Assembly: GCF_000152825.2 (NCBI RefSeq) | Contig: NC_014414.1 | Location: forward strand, 62,001 to 126,000 | Length of the DNA: 64,000 nucleotides | Source: Parvularcula bermudensis HTCC2503 | GTDB lineage: Bacteria; Pseudomonadota; Alphaproteobacteria; Caulobacterales; Parvularculaceae | Reading direction: 5' to 3' | Shown: piece by piece, positions 54,472 through 64,000 of the stretch | Layout of the letters: each line of letters starts with the position of its first letter | Numbering within the stretch: position 1 is the stretch's first letter | Program-made: the position numbers and the translations under genes | The notes under the pieces: model-generated | Seen by the model: only the letters and a program-made list of their open reading frames with translations | Told to the model about the DNA's origin: nothing | Databases searched by the model: none

Positions 54472-55347
54472 CTACCGGAAATCGATCCGCCGCAGGCGCC
54501 CCCCATCCGCCGTGTTTTCCAAAAGGGCAAAGGTTGAAAACCCCAAGGTCCCGCCACGCATCCGCCCCGCGAGAAACAAGAGATGCTCGCCGTCGCCGTC
54601 ATCGTCGAAATCGGCGTGGCCAATATCGGTGATCCGCATATCGAGGGCAGCGCTCTGGGCCGACCATCGAGGCGGCGTCCCCTCTAGGGCCGTGATCGCA
54701 GGGCGCATGGCCCGCTCATCGGGAAGGGTTGGCCAGTCCGCTTCGGGAACGTCTTCGAGCAGCGCCCCCAGGGGGGTCCCGTCAAAGCGGCTCCGCTCAG
54801 CAGGTTGGGCCAGGGCTGCCAGACGCCGTAATCCGCAATATCGCAGGAACCGAGCTTCATCGGCGCGGTCGGCGGTTGTCAGCCCTCCCCATCCCTCCGC
54901 CCACAGCTCGGCAAATTGCTCACAGGTTCGCACCATTCTCACCGGCGCTTCATAATCAGTGGGGTGGACAAGCGAGGCGGTCACGGGCCGCCGCTGTCCA
55001 TCCGCCGTCAGCATATCGGTCGGCTCCGGTGGAGAGGAGAGCAGCGAGCTCCGCGACGCACAGGCCCCGCCCGGTAAAGTATCGGGCAGGCACAGGGTCA
55101 CCTCCACCTCGGTTTCACCGACAGCGCCCGCCTTCGCCGCCGGAAGATCCGCCTTCAGATCGACGACAAAAATCTCTCCGCCATTCTCCTTATAGGGAGA
55201 AAACACTCCCCCCTCTTCCCTCGCCTCCGCATCGCCACCGCGCGGCGTGCGATGATCGGCTCGGTCCGTGCCGCCCTGGAGGGCCACTCGCAACCCGATC
55301 GTCGCGACAAGCCCCATGGCCAGAATGATCACTGCTTCCTTCCGCAT
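54472..55347 (-). CDS. hypothetical secreted or membrane-anchored protein
   Basis: The 291-residue protein begins MRKEAVIILAMGLVATIGL, a signal or anchor. The middle contains paired cysteines (VTLCLP, GGACAS, VRTCEQF, RYCGLRRLA). The C-terminal part has an acidic loop DFDDDGDGEH, like a calcium loop of FG-GAP or EF-hand-type repeats, followed by LLFLAGRMRGG. I do not recognise a family and cannot assign a function. It converges on the bactofilin gene. Confidence 0.65.
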   Translation of the reverse strand: MRKEAVIILAMGLVATIGLRVALQGGTDRADHRTPRGGDAEAREEGGVFSPYKENGGEIFVVDLKADLPAAKAGAVGETEVEVTLCLPDTLPGGACASRSSLLSSPPEPTDMLTADGQRRPVTASLVHPTDYEAPVRMVRTCEQFAELWAEGWGGLTTADRADEARFLRYCGLRRLAALAQPAERSRFDGTPLGALLEDVPEADWPTLPDERAMRPAITALEGTPPRWSAQSAALDMRITDIGHADFDDDGDGEHLLFLAGRMRGGTLGFSTFALLENTADGGRLRRIDFR

Positions 55348-55442
55348 ATGCCCCTCACCTCCCCCAAAAGGGTCCCAAGCCCCTGTTTCTTCATAGCGAT
55401 AAGCGCGGCAGGATGCGACCGCCTTGGCGCCGCAAGCCTTGG

Positions 55443-55865
55443 TCAGAGAAGGCCAAGGTCGGAAAGAGACACCCGCAGCTCAGCGGGCAGGCGCGCGCCC
55501 TGATCGTCCGACGACATATCCTTTGGGGCGTCCTCCCCGGCGAGGTAACGCCAGCCTTGAAAAGGCCGCCGTGCAAGGGCCCGCACGGGGATCAAGGTCG
55601 GATCGAGGTCGAGGCGACAGGCCGCGCGTCCATCATCAAGGGTGACGCGCTCGATCCCCACAATTCCCTGACGGCAGGCGAAGTGCCCCTTGATCACCCA
55701 ATAGAGCGAGCCGCCCGACAGGATCTCGCTGGCCCGGCGCGGCATCATGCGCGTGATGTGAAAGGGATTGGGGCGACCGCCATGGCGACGCAACTGCCGC
55801 TGACGGATGCTGAGCGCTTCGAGATCGTCGATCCCCACCGCCAATTTCATGAGATGAAGGGTCAA
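55443..55865 (-). CDS. DUF1489 family protein
   Basis: DUF1489 is found almost only in alphaproteobacteria and has no known role. The 140-residue protein matches by its start MTLHLMKLAVGIDDLEAL and by HITRMMPRRASEILSGGSLYWVIKGH near residues 35-60, followed by CRQGIVGIE. Its ATG overlaps the lysozyme stop by 4 bases. Confidence 0.87.
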   Translation of the reverse strand: MTLHLMKLAVGIDDLEALSIRQRQLRRHGGRPNPFHITRMMPRRASEILSGGSLYWVIKGHFACRQGIVGIERVTLDDGRAACRLDLDPTLIPVRALARRPFQGWRYLAGEDAPKDMSSDDQGARLPAELRVSLSDLGLL

Positions 55866-56848
55866 GACCGGCCGTAAACCCGCGCCACCTCGACGGCCCG
55901 TCGCCGCTTCATACTATGCCGCGACGCCCGCTTCGCAATGACATAGGCGATGAAATAGAAGGCCACGCCCCCTGCCCCCATCAGCCAGAGGGGAAGTTCG
56001 GCATGCACCCTGTCCATCATGGCCGCATCGAGGCCCAGGGGCGTCAACAGGCCAGGCCAGGATTGGTCAATCAGCAGGACACCGCTGAGACCGATGACGA
56101 ACAGGATCATCAGGCCCGCCACCGCCGCCCCGATGGTCACCCCGATATCTTCACGCTCCTCGGCCTTGGAAATGATCATCTTACTCGGGTCACCGGTCAG
56201 CGCCTGTTGGGCGTGGAAGAGGGCCTGGAGCCGCATTTCCCGCTCCTCCGGCGTGAGGTTTTTGTCCCGGCTGCGACGGAAGGCATCGAAATCAAATAGC
56301 GGCGCATTGGTGACCTCCGCCGCCTCTCGGATCGCCCCATCACATTCGGCCGCAGGGCTGATTTCCGACGTGGGCACCACCAATTCCGCGTCGGTGGGCA
56401 TGAGGAAAAGCGATTTCTCCGCGGCCCGGCGGCGGACCAGGCCATCGAGCTTCACCAAGCGACCATCGACCCGCGCCCGGCTCCACCGCTCAATAGCGTC
56501 CGCCGCGGCGAGCTTGTCGCCATCGTTCAGCTTGGCGAGCACCGTCGAGCGGCGAAAATTCTCCTCCCCGATATTGAAGATCAAAGAGACAAGGGCGTCG
56601 TGTTCGTTCTGGTTGAGGGGGCAACGTACCGTCGATTGGATCAGCCCTTCGATCGGGCCAATGTCATCGGCGAGCAGCCGCGCGGCCTCCTTTTCGGTGA
56701 CCGTCATGCCTTGAGCGGCCGTTTTACGGTGACCATAGCCAACCGACCAAAGCCGTTCGCCGTCCGGCAGCGCGGGCTCGGCCTGCGCTGTCAGCCGCAA
56801 GCCCTCATAGGCTTTGATCAAATTCAGCCCGGTCTGACCCGTCTTCAT
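55862..56848 (-). CDS. membrane-tethered GH24-type lysozyme
   Basis: Residues 1-155 resemble phage T4/P21-type lysozymes: IKAYEGLRL with catalytic E15, VGYGHRKTA, TEKEAARLLADDI, LNQNEHDALVSLIFNIG and LVRRRAAEKSLF. The expected catalytic Asp eight residues after the Glu reads Glu, and the loop to VGYGH is longer than usual. The remainder has a charged linker and two hydrophobic segments (about 245-270 and 295-318), tethering the enzyme. The 328-residue length follows ATG 56848; a GTG 48 bases upstream is weaker. Most such phage enzymes lack the tail. It may be a domesticated endolysin. Confidence 0.78.
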   Translation of the reverse strand: MKTGQTGLNLIKAYEGLRLTAQAEPALPDGERLWSVGYGHRKTAAQGMTVTEKEAARLLADDIGPIEGLIQSTVRCPLNQNEHDALVSLIFNIGEENFRRSTVLAKLNDGDKLAAADAIERWSRARVDGRLVKLDGLVRRRAAEKSLFLMPTDAELVVPTSEISPAAECDGAIREAAEVTNAPLFDFDAFRRSRDKNLTPEEREMRLQALFHAQQALTGDPSKMIISKAEEREDIGVTIGAAVAGLMILFVIGLSGVLLIDQSWPGLLTPLGLDAAMMDRVHAELPLWLMGAGGVAFYFIAYVIAKRASRHSMKRRRAVEVARVYGRS

Positions 56849-57055
56849 GGTCGAGAACTCACCCTGCACCCCCCGCAGATCGGAGATATCTAACACCGAT
56901 GTTAAGAGGTACCACGGGCCCGCCCGCTTGAACAGACAGGGACATTAACCTTCTGGCCGCAGTGACGTGACACTCCTATATAATTGGCCTAGTGTTTGCA
57001 GTATCTTAACCGGTCGCCAACGGGGCGATTGCAGATAAGGTCGAGACTCTCTGGC

Positions 57056-57784
57056 ATGCGAAACAATGTATTGCGTTCCCTTGCTCTCCTGGCCATTGGC
57101 GGCCTCGGCGCCCTGGCGGGGTACGGCGTTGTCCAAATGACCGATGAGACGGCGCCCATTGCCGATGAAACGGCGGCGGCCGACATGACCGCTGAGAACA
57201 CGGCGACGACCGACGAGTCTCCCACTGAGACACAGGATCTGTCGCAATTGGGCGCGACCCTGCCCGGTGAAGACGAGGCCAGCGCGGTCGATGTCGCGGC
57301 GGCGGATAGCTCATCCACCGAGGCGACCGCGGCCGATGGGCAAGCCTCCGCCGAAGGCGACACCTCTTCCCCTGAAGAGGGAGAGACACCGACAAACAGC
57401 TTCACCAAAAACCCCGTGCGCCTGGCGAAGCGGGATGATGGCACCTATTACTCGGCGAATCCTGTGCGCCTCGCAAAGCGAGATGACGGACGGTATTATA
57501 CCGAAGCCTCGCCCACCAAGGTCTTCGACCCCTGCACCAAGGCGGACGGCACCCCCTATGTCGGGCCGGGGACAGCGGTGAACGCGTTCGCCCCCGTCAA
57601 TCCGTGTCTGCCTCAGGCGACCCAGGTGGCCTTTGCCGGCCAGCCGACGCCGGTCGTCCCGCCAACGGCGACCGCCATTGATATCAGCTATCTCGACCCC
57701 AGCTTCGGTGGACCGCTGATCCCCGGCGGTTTTGGGCCGGAGCCCCCTGCGGGTGATCCGGGGTCTGATTACAGCGCCCTTTAG
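57056..57784 (+). CDS. hypothetical secreted protein with a duplicated 16-residue motif
   Basis: The 242-residue protein has a signal or anchor (RSLALLAIGGLGALAGYGVV), an acidic Thr/Ala/Glu-rich spacer (about 28-115), two tandem copies of NPVRLAKRDDGxYY at 119-134 and 135-150, and a Pro/Gly-rich tail with two cysteines. No family is recognised. ATG 57056 starts the signal peptide; the longer frame begins with TTG. A TATAAT element lies at 56979-56984 without a good -35, and TTAACC occurs upstream. Confidence 0.68.
   Translation: MRNNVLRSLALLAIGGLGALAGYGVVQMTDETAPIADETAAADMTAENTATTDESPTETQDLSQLGATLPGEDEASAVDVAAADSSSTEATAADGQASAEGDTSSPEEGETPTNSFTKNPVRLAKRDDGTYYSANPVRLAKRDDGRYYTEASPTKVFDPCTKADGTPYVGPGTAVNAFAPVNPCLPQATQVAFAGQPTPVVPPTATAIDISYLDPSFGGPLIPGGFGPEPPAGDPGSDYSAL
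57410..57505 (+). repeat. two 48-base coding repeats, same peptide, different codons
   Basis: Units 57410-57457 and 57458-57505 encode 16-residue motifs identical at 13 positions. At 8 of those 13 positions the codons differ synonymously (for example AAC/AAT, CCC/CCT, CTG/CTC, CGG/CGA). Confidence 0.9.
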
Positions 57785-57797
57785 GCGACAACGCCCA

Positions 57798-58805
57798 TTA
57801 AGCAACAGGCGCCCGGTCGGGTGCCTCAGCTTTTGCCGACACCGTCTCAGCCACATCGACGAGCCAGGCCGGGCACGCTTTTGCCGATCGCCCCTCCTCA
57901 GAGAGCTGACGGCGCCATGTCTTCGCCCCTGGCTGTCCATGATAGAGCCCGAGCATATGCCGCGCATAACGCCAAATCGGGACCGCCTCCGCTGCCGCCC
58001 GGTCGGCCACCGCCTCGACGATTTCAAGGCGTGAGCGCGCCGCCGGGGGGGCGCCGAACAGGCGCTGATCGACCTCACTGAGGAGGAAGGGCTGCTCATA
58101 GGCCGCCCGCCCCAGCATGACCCCTGGGAAGGTGGTGAGCCATCGCTCGGCCGCCGCGCCCCCCGCAAGACCGCCATTGAGAATGAACGACAGGGCGGGA
58201 CGTCGCTGCGCCTCCCGCACCACCAGATCGTAATCGAGGGGGGGGATGGTGCGGTTCTCCTTCGGGCTCAGCCCCTCAAGCCAAGCCTTCCGGGCATGGA
58301 CGATCACGGTTCTGACGCCGGCCGCTTCAACGGCGTCCAAAAAGCGGGGCAACGCCTCTTCAGGGGACTGATCGTCGATGCCGATGCGGCACTTGACCGT
58401 CACCTCGCAAGGAACCGCCGCGGCCATGGCGCGCACCCCCTCCGCCACCGTCTCCGGCTCCGCCATCAGACAGGCGCCGAACCGCCCCGACTGCACCCTG
58501 TCGGAAGGGCAACCGACATTGAGATTGATCTCATCATACCCCGCTTGCGCGCCGATGGCGGCGACCTCGGCCAGCTTGCGCGGGTCGCTCCCGCCGATTT
58601 GCAAGGCAACGGGATGCTCGGCGGAATCAAAGCCCAGCAGGCGATCCCGATCGCCATGCAGGATCGCTTCGTCCACGACCATTTCGGTGTAAAGCCGCGC
58701 CTTTGCCGACAACAAACGGTGGACCCACCGACAATAGCGGTCGGTCCAGTCGATCATCGGCGCGACGCAGAACCGATGGCTATGATGACCGTCCTTGGGG
58801 CTCAT
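57798..58805 (-). CDS. dusA: tRNA-dihydrouridine synthase A
   Basis: DusA reduces uridines in the tRNA D-loop using FMN. The 335-residue protein starts HRFCVAPMIDWTDRYCR, has the active-site Cys in NLNVGCPSDRVQSGRFGACLM-type region (GCPSDRVQSGRFGACLM), VKCRIGIDD, VHARKAWLEGLSPKEN and NGGLAGG. Its ATG overlaps the surE stop by 4 bases. Confidence 0.95.
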   Translation of the reverse strand: MSPKDGHHSHRFCVAPMIDWTDRYCRWVHRLLSAKARLYTEMVVDEAILHGDRDRLLGFDSAEHPVALQIGGSDPRKLAEVAAIGAQAGYDEINLNVGCPSDRVQSGRFGACLMAEPETVAEGVRAMAAAVPCEVTVKCRIGIDDQSPEEALPRFLDAVEAAGVRTVIVHARKAWLEGLSPKENRTIPPLDYDLVVREAQRRPALSFILNGGLAGGAAAERWLTTFPGVMLGRAAYEQPFLLSEVDQRLFGAPPAARSRLEIVEAVADRAAAEAVPIWRYARHMLGLYHGQPGAKTWRRQLSEEGRSAKACPAWLVDVAETVSAKAEAPDRAPVA

Positions 58806-59566
58806 TCCGCAAGGTCGTCGAGGGCCTTTTCAAGGGCCGGCATCGTCGGCTCATGGGTAAAAGCCAGGTGCAGCGGCGTGACGGCAACCAGGCCATCATA
58901 GATCGCCCGGAGGTCGGTGCCCGCCGGCGGCTCTTCGGGCGTCCCCTGAAAACCGAACCAGTAATAGCGGCGTTGGCGAAGATCGGTCCGTTCCTCGGCA
59001 TACAGCTCAACATTCGCTCGCCGTCCCTGATGACAAACGGCAACGCCGCCGACCTCCTCCGGTCCACGATTGGGAAAATTGACGTTCATCACGACATCGT
59101 CAGGCCACCCCACATCGAGAAGCCGTTTCAAGACTTTGGGGCCCCAGGCCCTCGCCGTATCCCAACGCGGTTTGTTACGATCCATGCGTGCCTGGGAAAA
59201 GGCGACCGAGGGAATTTTGTAGGTCATGCCGTGCAGCGCAACGGCGATCGTGCCCGAAAAAGAGACATCTTCGGCGAGATTATGCCCGTTATTGACCCCG
59301 GAAAGGACGAGGTCGGGGCGACGGTCGAGAAGATGCCCCACCGCGAGTTGGACGCAATCCGTCGGCGTCCCATCCACAGCGAAGCGCTGGTCGCCTTCCT
59401 TCCGTATCCTGAGGGGTCGGGTGAGCGTGATCGACCGCGACATACCGGATTGATCGATTTCCGGCGCGACCGTCCAGACATCGTCTGACAGGGTCCTGGC
59501 AATATCCTCCAGCGCCGCAAGGCCGGGGGAGTGAATACCGTCATCGTTCGAGCACAAAATACGCAC
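58802..59566 (-). CDS. surE: 5'-nucleotidase SurE
   Basis: SurE is a metal-dependent nucleoside-5'-phosphatase linked to stationary-phase survival. The 254-residue protein has N7-D8-D9 in MRILCSNDDGIHSPGL, SGVNNGHNLAEDVSFSGTI-type metal region (LSGVNNGHNLAEDVSFSGT) and the expected length. It is usually near serS and pcm in alphaproteobacteria; serS is here but pcm is not in this stretch. Confidence 0.95.
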   Translation of the reverse strand: MRILCSNDDGIHSPGLAALEDIARTLSDDVWTVAPEIDQSGMSRSITLTRPLRIRKEGDQRFAVDGTPTDCVQLAVGHLLDRRPDLVLSGVNNGHNLAEDVSFSGTIAVALHGMTYKIPSVAFSQARMDRNKPRWDTARAWGPKVLKRLLDVGWPDDVVMNVNFPNRGPEEVGGVAVCHQGRRANVELYAEERTDLRQRRYYWFGFQGTPEEPPAGTDLRAIYDGLVAVTPLHLAFTHEPTMPALEKALDDLAE

Positions 59567-59569
59567 TGA

Positions 59570-61119
<1,550 letters not shown>

Positions 61120-61163
61120 TCATCTCGCCCCGCAAGCGTCGGCATGGCCGTGAAGAGGGCTAT

Positions 61164-62339
61164 ATGGGACCCATGGCCGATGGATCCTCCCCCGCCCCCA
61201 CGATCGACCTCGTTCCCGCAATGGCCGAGATCGACAAGGGATCATGGGATGCCCTGACCCAGAGGGCGGACCGCCCTTCCTATCCCTTTGCCAAATGGGA
61301 TTTCCTTGAGGTGCTCGAGCGATCGGCGGCCGTGCGTCCCGAAACCGGCTGGGGCCCTCGACATCTGGTGGTCAAGCGGGGAGCGGAAATGGTGGGGGTC
61401 ATGCCGCTCTATCTCAAAGCTCATAGCCGCGGCGAATTCGTCTTCGACCACGGCTGGGCCGACGCCTATGACCGGGCGGGGGGACGCTACTACCCCAAAT
61501 TCCTCGCCGGTATCCCCTTCACCCCCGCCACGGGCCCCCGTCTCCACGCCGCGACAGCCGACGCCGAACGCCTCCTCATCGAGGGCGCCGCCCAGGCGAC
61601 CGACCAACTCGGCCTTTCCTCCCTTCACATCACCTTTCCCGTACCCGAGGAGGTCGAGCGATTGCGGGCCGCCGGTTATCTCATCAGGACGGGCACGCAA
61701 TATCGGTTCGAGGACGAAGGGTTTGGCGATTGGGACGGCTTCCTCTCCGCCCTCGCCTCCCGCAAGCGAAAGGGGTTGCGGAAGGAGCGCGCCGCCATCG
61801 CCGAAGCCGGGATCGAGATCGAATGGATCACCGGCAGCGGGATTACCGAAGATGTCCTCGATCATTTCTGGACGTTCTATCAGGATACCGGTGCCCGCAA
61901 ATGGGGCACCCCCTATCTGACCCGCAGCTTTTTCTCGATGATCGCCGAGGTGATGGCGGATGAGATCCTGTTCGTCTTCGCCAAGCGGGCCGGCCAAGCG
62001 ATTGCCGGGGCGATGAATTTTATCGGCGGGGATACGCTTTATGGCCGATATTGGGGGTGTACCGAGCACGTCCCGTTTCTTCATTTCGAGGTCTGCTACT
62101 ATCAGGCCATCGATTTCGCGCTCCAGCACGGTCTCCGCTTTGTCGATGCCGGCGCCCAAGGCGAACACAAGATCGCCCGTGGCTATCGTCCGGTGACCAC
62201 CTATTCTGCGCATTACCTTCCGAACCCTTCCTTTCGGGAGGCGGTGGAGCGCTTTCTCGACGCTGAGAGGCGCGAGGTCCAAGACGCCATCTCCTATCTG
62301 TCCGATTTTACCCCGTTCAAGAAAACCGAGGGGCCGTGA
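61164..62339 (+). CDS. FemAB-like/GNAT protein (DUF482, peptidogalycan biosynthesis type)
   Basis: The 391-residue protein matches the FemAB-like group by HLVVKRGAEMVGVMPLYLK-type strand (VVKRGAEMVGVMPLYLKAHS), EFVFDHGWADAYDRAGGRYYPK, SLHITFP, SALASRKRKGLRKERAA near residue 200 and GRYWGCTEHVPFLHFEVCYYQ. Family members are thought to transfer amino acids or acyl groups to wall or lipid precursors. AGAGGG lies 4 bases before ATG 61164; ATG 61173 is an alternative. It diverges from serS and its TGA overlaps the next GTG. Confidence 0.85.
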   Translation: MGPMADGSSPAPTIDLVPAMAEIDKGSWDALTQRADRPSYPFAKWDFLEVLERSAAVRPETGWGPRHLVVKRGAEMVGVMPLYLKAHSRGEFVFDHGWADAYDRAGGRYYPKFLAGIPFTPATGPRLHAATADAERLLIEGAAQATDQLGLSSLHITFPVPEEVERLRAAGYLIRTGTQYRFEDEGFGDWDGFLSALASRKRKGLRKERAAIAEAGIEIEWITGSGITEDVLDHFWTFYQDTGARKWGTPYLTRSFFSMIAEVMADEILFVFAKRAGQAIAGAMNFIGGDTLYGRYWGCTEHVPFLHFEVCYYQAIDFALQHGLRFVDAGAQGEHKIARGYRPVTTYSAHYLPNPSFREAVERFLDAERREVQDAISYLSDFTPFKKTEGP

Positions 62340-62746
62340 AGGAAATCGCGCGGTTCTACGACCCCGAGGAGGCCCTGATCGCCGCGGGCTTTCTCCGTGC
62401 GCAGGGGCTCAGCGTCCACCTGGCGGATGAAGCCACCCTCGCAGCCCAGCCCCATTTGCGCATCGGGCTCGGCGGCTATCGTCTGCTCGCCGATCAACGG
62501 GACGCGCATATGGCGCGTATCGCCCTCAATACCATTGCGGCAGCTTCCTCCTCGCCCGACACGCCCCCGGCTGAGAGAAGTGACGGCGCTCCCGATCGTT
62601 GCCCGCAATGCGGCGGCCCGCTGCGCCGCCGTCGGCACCGGCTGCTTCCGGCTCTTTTGCTGCTGACCGGGGCCCTCTTTCCCTTTTCCCGGGCCGGCAA
62701 GGAATTGCGTTGCGGCACCTGCGGCCATAAACAGCAGGCCCCGTAA
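62336..62746 (+). CDS. DUF2007-like protein with C-terminal zinc ribbon
   Basis: The 136-residue protein begins with GTG, overlapping the previous stop as GTGA. Residues 1-65 resemble the DUF2007 putative signal-transducing domain (RFYDPEEALIAAGFLRAQG). A hydrophobic stretch near 103-113 and four cysteines as CPQCGG and CGTCGH suggest a zinc ribbon split by a membrane-associated segment. Function unknown. Confidence 0.75.
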   Translation: MKEIARFYDPEEALIAAGFLRAQGLSVHLADEATLAAQPHLRIGLGGYRLLADQRDAHMARIALNTIAAASSSPDTPPAERSDGAPDRCPQCGGPLRRRRHRLLPALLLLTGALFPFSRAGKELRCGTCGHKQQAP

Positions 62747-62755
62747 GGAGTGGCT

Positions 62756-63184
62756 ATGGACCTTTCGACCCCCTACGACCCCGAGAATGTCTTCGCGAAG
62801 ATCCTTCGCGGCGATATTCCGGCTGCGGTGATTGCCGAGACCGATGACACCCTCGCCTTTATGGACGCCTTTCCCCAGACGAAGGGCCACAGTCTCGTGA
62901 TCCCCAAGTCACAGGCCACCAATCTGTTAGAGATCGGCGAGGCCCCCCTCGCCGCCTTGATCGCGGAGACCCAGCGCATTGCGCGGGCCGTCCACCGCGC
63001 TTTGCAGCCCGATGGCATTCGATTGATGCAATTCAACGGCAGCGCGGCGGGCCAATCGGTCTTTCACATCCATTTTCACATTCTGCCGATATGGGCGGAT
63101 CAGGCCCCCGGCCCCCATGGCCAAGGCCAGGCAGACCCTGAGACCCTGAGCGCGCTGGCGGAGGACATCCGTGCCGCCCTCTGA
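62756..63184 (+). CDS. HIT-family nucleotide-binding protein
   Basis: HIT proteins hydrolyse nucleoside phosphoramidates or dinucleotides. The 142-residue protein has the histidine triad HIHFHILPIW near residue 104, with FAKILRGDIPA and ALIAETD-type start (VIAETDDTLAFMDAFPQTKGH). AAGGAG stands 5 bases before ATG 62756; the in-frame GTG 6 bases earlier overlaps that site. The end overlaps the SDR gene by 14 bases. Confidence 0.93.
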   Translation: MDLSTPYDPENVFAKILRGDIPAAVIAETDDTLAFMDAFPQTKGHSLVIPKSQATNLLEIGEAPLAALIAETQRIARAVHRALQPDGIRLMQFNGSAAGQSVFHIHFHILPIWADQAPGPHGQGQADPETLSALAEDIRAAL

Positions 63185-63881
63185 TCAACTACGCCTTATC
63201 CTCGTGACCGGCGCGTCCCGCGGCATTGGCCGGGCCCTGACCGTCGCCCTGGCGGCGGCGGGTCATCACCCCATCGCGCTTGCCCGCACCCAAGGGGCCC
63301 TCGAAGCCCTCGACGACGAGATTACCGCCGCCGGGGGCCGGGTGACGATGATCCCCGCCGATCTGACCGATCGCGAGGCCATGGCCCGATTGCCCGAAGC
63401 GTTGGCGGCGCGGTTCGGTCGCCTCGACGGGTTCGTCGCCAATGCCGGGAGTCTCGGCGATCTGACACCGATTGCGGACATTCAAGAGAAGATGTGGGAC
63501 CGCACGATGGCCCTCAATGTCACGGCGAATGCATTCTTGCTGACAGGCCTTGATCCCCTCCTCCGTCAATCGGCGGCGGGACGGGTGGTCGGGATCACCT
63601 CAAGTCGTGCGCGGAAGTTCAAACCCTTTTGGGGCCCTTATTCGGCGAGCAAAGCGGCCTTCGAAGCGGTCTTTCTGACCTATGCGGCGGAGACGGAGGA
63701 GAGCGCCCTCAGGGTCAATCTCGTCAACCCAGGTCCAATGCGCACGGCCATGCGGGAGAAAGCCATGCCGGGGGAGGATCCAGCGAGCCTGCCGCCCCCC
63801 GCAGCACTGGCTCCACTGGTCCTCGACCTTCTCTCTCCCGAAGAAGACCGTCACGGTCAGCTGGTGACCTTCTCGGCCTGA
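63171..63881 (+). CDS. SDR-family NAD(P)-dependent oxidoreductase
   Basis: The 236-residue short-chain dehydrogenase has VTGASRGIGRAL near residues 12-23, NAG (FVANAG) near 90, serine in GITSS, and the YSASKAA catalytic pair near 157-161. The Asp after strand 2 is missing (ALARTQGALE), which favours NADP. The substrate is unknown. The start is GTG, inside the HIT gene. Confidence 0.9.
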   Translation: MPPSDQLRLILVTGASRGIGRALTVALAAAGHHPIALARTQGALEALDDEITAAGGRVTMIPADLTDREAMARLPEALAARFGRLDGFVANAGSLGDLTPIADIQEKMWDRTMALNVTANAFLLTGLDPLLRQSAAGRVVGITSSRARKFKPFWGPYSASKAAFEAVFLTYAAETEESALRVNLVNPGPMRTAMREKAMPGEDPASLPPPAALAPLVLDLLSPEEDRHGQLVTFSA

Positions 63882-63883
63882 GG

Positions 63884-63911
63884 CCCCAGGGGCGCGGGCG
63901 CGCCCTTGGGG
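63884..63911. terminator. GC-rich hairpin between convergent genes, probable terminator
   Basis: CCCCAGGGGCGC pairs with GCGCCCTTGGGG around GGGC, twelve base pairs including one G-U. It starts 3 bases after the SDR stop. No T run follows on the plus strand, so it may serve as a bidirectional or weak terminator. Confidence 0.5.
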
Positions 63912-63924
63912 TCCTGAGGGTCAA

Positions 63925-64000
63925 TTATAGTTGAAAGCGGATCTGGTCGGCCCAGAAGCGCTCAAGGCGTTCGAGGGTCGTATTGGTGGTGTCCATCATC
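63925..64000 (-). CDS. C-terminal end of an unidentified gene (runs off the window)
   Basis: The minus-strand frame that ends at TAA 63925-63927 stays open to the window edge and reads ...TLERLERFWADQIRFQL. At 25 codons I cannot identify the product. Position, convergent to the SDR gene beyond a hairpin, fits a real gene end. Confidence 0.4.
   Translation of the reverse strand, partial: MMDTTNTTLERLERFWADQIRFQL

Overview
The window is ordinary, gene-dense bacterial chromosome of about 60% G+C: roughly 65 protein-coding genes, many with 4-base start/stop overlaps, and no insertion sequence, CRISPR array, rRNA or tRNA that I can see. Gene families and gene order point to an alphaproteobacterium: dnaB-alr, aroK-aroB-CorC-like gene-bolA/J-protein, an ATP12-type chaperone, DUF1489, the mreBCD-mrdA-rodA cluster, a bactofilin/M23 pair and a TipN-like C-terminus. 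A Parvularcula/Hyphomonas-like lineage is my best guess. That is inference, not proof.

Layout. 1-2.5 kb (minus): the 5' end of mfd, dps and an aspartate aminotransferase. 2.6-5.4 kb (plus): a MscS channel, a structured non-coding stretch, then rpsF-rpsR-rplI with its own promoter and terminator. 5.6-8.3 kb: dnaB and alr. 8.3-10.3 kb (minus): fluoride channel, pseudouridine synthase and ATP12 chaperone as a coupled run. 10.4-14.7 kb (plus): aroK, aroB, a CNNM/CorC-like protein and an MFS transporter, each overlapping the next by 4 bases. 14.7-18.7 kb: bolA, then a J-protein, a TTG-started LytM-like lipoprotein, a small membrane protein and an ABC-F protein. 18.7-21.1 kb (minus): a DUF2799-like protein and the CoA-transferase scoAB. 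21.2-29 kb: a photolyase-like protein with apparently permuted domains, a class II aldolase, nadK, a degenerate EAL protein whose 3' end runs 261 bases antisense into thiO, a GTA-type holin and an antiporter-like protein.

29-38.7 kb: a TipN-like coiled-coil membrane protein, an Mla-type lipid-transport operon (STAS-MlaE, MlaF, MlaD, auxiliary lipoprotein), a CHASE2 protein with a catalytically dead cyclase domain, a lipoprotein and proline iminopeptidase. 38.7-47.3 kb: a sodium-coupled transporter, an orphan Hpt phosphotransfer protein, the complete cell-elongation operon mreB-mreC-mreD-mrdA-rodA, and a VTT-domain membrane protein. 47.4-54.4 kb: a 1088-residue AsmA/YhdP-like protein, Bcp, a DUF455 protein, and an M23 peptidase overlapping a bactofilin. 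54.5-64 kb: hypothetical proteins, DUF1489, a membrane-tethered GH24 lysozyme, a secreted protein with a duplicated 16-residue motif, dusA-surE-small membrane protein-serS, a FemAB-like protein, DUF2007, HIT and SDR genes.

Theme. Many genes concern envelope growth and shape: the elongasome, bactofilin, two LytM-type proteins, a lysozyme, Mla and AsmA-like lipid transport, alanine racemase and a TipN-like polar protein. Three proteins keep signalling or enzyme folds while losing catalytic residues: the EAL protein, the cyclase-like protein and probably the LytM-like lipoprotein. The observations most worth following are the permuted photolyase-like protein, the pseudo-cyclase, the holin and lysozyme pieces lying apart without a phage, and the duplicated peptide motif kept despite synonymous divergence.
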